Source: Peptostreptococcaceae bacterium
GTDB taxonomy: Bacteria > Bacillota > Clostridia > Peptostreptococcales > Peptostreptococcaceae
Direction: 5' to 3'
Assembly: GCA_902363255.1 (NCBI GenBank)
Contig: CABIZO010000004.1
Span: 124,001-188,000, forward strand
Length of the DNA stretch: 64,000 bases
Shown: piece by piece, positions 61,587-64,000 of the stretch
Layout of the letters: every line of letters starts with the position of its first letter
How positions within the stretch are numbered: the stretch's first letter is position 1
The notes under the pieces: model-generated
The model's input: only the letters and a program-made list of their open reading frames with translations
The model's database searches: none
Told to the model about the DNA's origin: nothing
Translations under genes and position numbers: made by a program

Positions 61587-62490
61587 ACGTTTATCTGAAG
61601 TTTATAAAAATTCAAAGATAATTCTTTATGATGATAGTTCTAAATTTGTGATGATGAGTGATTGCCATAGAGGCACTGGTAATACTGGAGATAATTTCTT
61701 GAAAAACCAATATCTTGTCTTTGCTGCTTTAAATGATTATTATGAAAATGGCTTTACTTATATTGAGCTAGGAGATGGAGATGAACTTTGGGAAAATAGA
61801 TGTATGCAAAAAATAATTGAGATTCATAGTAGGATTTTTACTTTAATGTCTAAATTTTACGATGAGAATAGAATGTATATGCTTTATGGTAATCATGATA
61901 AACAAAAAGAGAATAATGTATTTTCTGAATGTGATTTAATCGAGCATTATCATGAGCATGATGCAATTATTAAGCCCATATTTCCAGGAATAGAAATACA
62001 TGAAGGATTAATTTTGGAGAATAAGAATGACGAAAATCATAGAATTTTTCTTGTTCATGGACATCAAGGAGACTTGATTAATGATGAACTATATAAGTTG
62101 GGAAGATTCTTGGTTAGGTATTTTTGGAGAATTTTAGAGATGTGGGGTGTTAATGATCCTACAGCTGCAGGTAAAAACTATAAAAAGAAAAATGGAGTAG
62201 AGCGTAAACTTATGGAGTGGACACAAGAAAATGATGTAATGATGATTGCAGGTCATACACATAAACCAACATTTCCACGTGTCGGCAAACCTATGTATTT
62301 TAATGATGGAAGCTGTGTACATCCAGAATGTATAACTGCAATAGAAATAGAAAATGGGTGTATCTCTTTAGTTAAATGGTATGTTATGACCAGGGAAGAC
62401 AGAACCATGTATGTGGAAAGAGAAGTTTTGGCAGGACCAGCAAAACTGAAAGATTATTTTGAATATAATAAGACTGCTGAAAAAGTATAG
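61573..62490 (+). CDS. Metallophosphoesterase (calcineurin-like)
   Basis: 305 residues. VMMSDCHRGTGNTGDNFL carries the D-x-H, YIELGDGDELWENR the GD-x-x-x metal block, MYMLYGNHDKQKE the GNHD, LVHGHQGD and MIAGHTHKP the two distal His motifs. All five metal-ligand motifs of the fold are present. It hydrolyses phosphomono- or diesters with two metal ions. Overlaps DUF4474; GGGGATAGAG site. Ends before the 62526 terminator. Confidence 0.9.
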   Translation: MSTYKRLSEVYKNSKIILYDDSSKFVMMSDCHRGTGNTGDNFLKNQYLVFAALNDYYENGFTYIELGDGDELWENRCMQKIIEIHSRIFTLMSKFYDENRMYMLYGNHDKQKENNVFSECDLIEHYHEHDAIIKPIFPGIEIHEGLILENKNDENHRIFLVHGHQGDLINDELYKLGRFLVRYFWRILEMWGVNDPTAAGKNYKKKNGVERKLMEWTQENDVMMIAGHTHKPTFPRVGKPMYFNDGSCVHPECITAIEIENGCISLVKWYVMTREDRTMYVEREVLAGPAKLKDYFEYNKTAEKV

Positions 62491-62525
62491 ATGGAGATTT
62501 TAAAATAGAATATAGTTTTATAGTT

Positions 62526-62562
62526 ATAAAGCTAGTCAATAATCACGGCTAGCTTTATTTTT
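62526..62562 (+). terminator. Terminator of the DUF4474-metallophosphoesterase operon
   Basis: ATAAAGCTAG / CTAGCTTTAT, 10-bp stem with a 13-nt loop, T run. Confidence 0.85.
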
Positions 62563-62700
62563 TGCTATGGTATTTAATATGCACAATTAAAATTTATAGG
62601 ATGAAAAAAGCATCATATAATTAATTAATTAATAAAAAACTGAATGTGATATATTACTAAAAAGTATTGAGTATTACTATCAGATATAGGGTCAGTATTT

Positions 62701-63585
62701 TTGGAGATTAATATTAAAAAGATATGTAATACGAAGAGGCTATTAGAAAAATATCATTATGGTGCCACAATTGTAGACACGCATATTGACACTCTTATGT
62801 CTGCCGTTGATAAAAATACATATTTACCATTAAACTCTATGACTAATACTCATACTGAAGTAAATGTTGAGAAGGTGGTAAAAGGTGGACTTGATATTGC
62901 CATTGGACAAATAGAAGAAGCTTACTCTTTAAATAAAGATAATGCAATTGAATAGATAAATTAGCTAAAAATAGTGGTGTGGCTCAAGTTACACTTTATA
63001 CAAAGATAATAGGAGAAGATACAAAAAATGTAAGTTCTAAAGAAGTTAGTGATGTTATTGACTATATAGTTAATAGAATAGGTATTGATCATGTTGGTAT
63101 TGATTCAGATTTTGATAGCGCACCAATGCCTATAGATTTACAAGATGCAACTCAATTGCCTAACTTAGATAAGGAACTTATTAATAGAGGATATAATAAA
63201 AAAAGAAATATATATAATTTTAAGTGGAAACACTTTAAGAGTTATGAAAAAAGTTGAACAAAAAAGTAATAATAAAAATACAGGTAAATTTCTAATCATA
63301 AAACTATGTATAAAAATGGGTGAGAAAATATCTGCTAATAATAAAGAATTTACAGCTATTATAAATATTATAAAAAATACAAAAAGATATAAGTTAAAAA
63401 AAGGTAGCGAAAGAGTTATAATAGATGGAATAGAAGTAGGCTGCCAATATAATAGTAAAACTAATGAGATATGTGTTAAATTTTATGAAAAGTTAGATTA
63501 TTATTTTCATGTTATTACATTTTTAGCTAAAACCACTAATGGAAAGGAAAGTAGAGAAACTATTTTATTTTATGTAAATAAATAG
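62701..63585 (+). pseudogene. M19 membrane dipeptidase with Ig-like C-terminal domain, disrupted
   Basis: The N-terminal piece (62701-62955) has IVDTHIDTLMSAVDK, the M19 H-x-D metal site, and ends in a premature TAG. After a frameshift and loss of the middle with the remaining metal ligands, KNSGVAQVTLYTKII and SDVIDYIVNRIGIDHVGIDS (the M19 distal part) follow. A second frameshift near 63205 restores ILSGNTLRVMKKVEQ, the M19 end, fused to an extracellular beta domain (ERVIIDGIEVGCQYNSKT, ..FLAKTTNGKESRETILFY) to 63585. It cannot work as dipeptidase. Confidence 0.7.
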
Positions 63586-63688
63586 AATATAAAGATATTT
63601 CTTAAAAAATAATTTCAAATGTCTTATTGAAATAAGCCTAAATTCTTATGTTAAAACAATGAATAGTTATAAGAAGTATTTAGATAAA

Positions 63689-63718
63689 AAGAGAGATTAG
63701 TGCTTTACTAATCTCCCT
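63689..63718. terminator. Bidirectional hairpin before the P450 gene
   Basis: GAGATTAGT / ACTAATCTC with AAA and CCCTTT extensions; a 9-bp stem with T runs, between convergent units. Confidence 0.65.
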
Positions 63719-63788
63719 TTAATCTATAATTATGGAATTTATAAATAGACCTTATCAATGAATAGGAAATATTCGGTGTAATCAAGAA

Positions 63789-64000
63789 TTATTTCTTTCT
63801 TTTAATATTACTCATAATAAATCCGCTTCTAGGTAGTGTTGGTATTTTGTCCAAGGGATAACTTAAATCCTGCTCCTTAACATGGTAATCAATATTATTA
63901 AGTAAAAAATCTAGTACTACCTCTGTAATTTTTATAGTAACACCTTCACCTGGACATCTATGCGTTATGGCTGGGTTACCTCCACCTTGAGGTATAAAAT
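63789..64000 (-). CDS. CYP152-type cytochrome P450, C-terminus (partial)
   Basis: The minus-strand frame enters from the right edge. FIPQGGGNPAITHRCPGEGV holds the heme Cys loop, with the extra residues and missing Phe-x-x-Gly typical of the CYP152 fatty-acid peroxygenases. LLNNIDYHVKEQDLSYPLDK and IPTLPRSGFIMSNIKRKK follow and end in TAA 63789. CYP152 enzymes use H2O2 directly to hydroxylate fatty acids, so they need no reductase, and clostridia are known to have one. The first 350 or so residues lie outside the window. Confidence 0.75.
   Translation of the reverse strand, partial: FIPQGGGNPAITHRCPGEGVTIKITEVVLDFLLNNIDYHVKEQDLSYPLDKIPTLPRSGFIMSNIKRKK

Noticed and set aside
1..64000. CRISPR arrays, tRNA, rRNA, tmRNA, intact transposases
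   Set aside because: No regular direct-repeat/spacer array, no cloverleaf or rRNA-like segment and no transposase-like frame were found on either strand; every candidate was an ordinary gap or terminator.

Overview
The window is strongly AT-rich DNA from a low-GC Gram-positive anaerobe. Strong purine-rich ribosome binding sites, compact Rho-independent hairpins, a Clostridium-type pyruvate formate-lyase, rubredoxin, an iron-sulfur flavoprotein-like reductase and a possible spore-appendage subunit all point to Clostridia. A TudS-related desulfidase followed by an ECF S component (40281-41498) matches a gene pair I know from Clostridioides difficile, so Peptostreptococcaceae (Paraclostridium, Paeniclostridium, Romboutsia, Terrisporobacter and relatives) is my best guess. 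The genus is not established. I see no rRNA, tRNA, CRISPR array, intact insertion sequence or prophage.

Layout. 1-4.5 kb: end of a FAD oxidoreductase, then a MarR-controlled heterodimeric drug-type ABC exporter with two matching operators. 4.6-9.9 kb: a tiny membrane peptide, a flavodoxin-like reductase, a structured RNA candidate, a membrane GDPD, and a GntR(YtrA-type)-ABC operon with a clear promoter and operator. 10-16.6 kb: a fluoride riboswitch driving a cation/proton antiporter, then GNAT, YdjM-like, amidase-SH3, polysaccharide deacetylase and DUF1540 genes. 15.1-19 kb: a second, non-canonical Hsp70 locus (TerB/J-domain protein and LRR protein divergent from GrpE-like and Hsp70-like genes). 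19.8-25 kb: CDF efflux, BFD-like [2Fe-2S] protein, orphan PTS IIB-like protein, dicarboxylate symporter, then a decayed MerR-NUDIX pair. 25-36.3 kb: a MacB-like ABC fusion, an EreA-like protein, a nitroreductase, and an AgrA/AgrC-type two-component system beside a FtsX/LolD-type ABC transporter. 36.3-43.8 kb: a duplicated-repeat protein, the Ena-like protein, HelD, the TudS/ECF pair, an EEP phosphatase and MscL.

43.8-48 kb is a zone of decay. It holds a streptogramin acetyltransferase (Vat-type) pseudogene with a possible leader peptide and a chloramphenicol acetyltransferase pseudogene, interleaved with intact GNAT-YoaP, staygreen and glyoxalase-like genes. 48-57 kb: Sel1 repeat protein, VanZ-like, PflB, NhaC, a Gfo/Idh/MocA oxidoreductase, ElaA-like GNAT and rubredoxin. 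57-64 kb: an orphan sensor kinase, a membrane protein with a Big-like domain, the scar of a deleted PucR/M20 divergent pair, a DUF4474-metallophosphoesterase pair, an M19 dipeptidase pseudogene, and the C-terminus of a CYP152-type P450 at the right edge.

Four terminators share the same GTGTATCA-AAAA-TGATACAC hairpin. The best-supported leads are the fluoride-responsive antiporter, the second Hsp70 system, the desulfidase-ECF pair, the Ena-like and staygreen proteins, and the cluster of inactivated antibiotic acetyltransferases. All functional statements come from reading motifs by eye; no database search was run.
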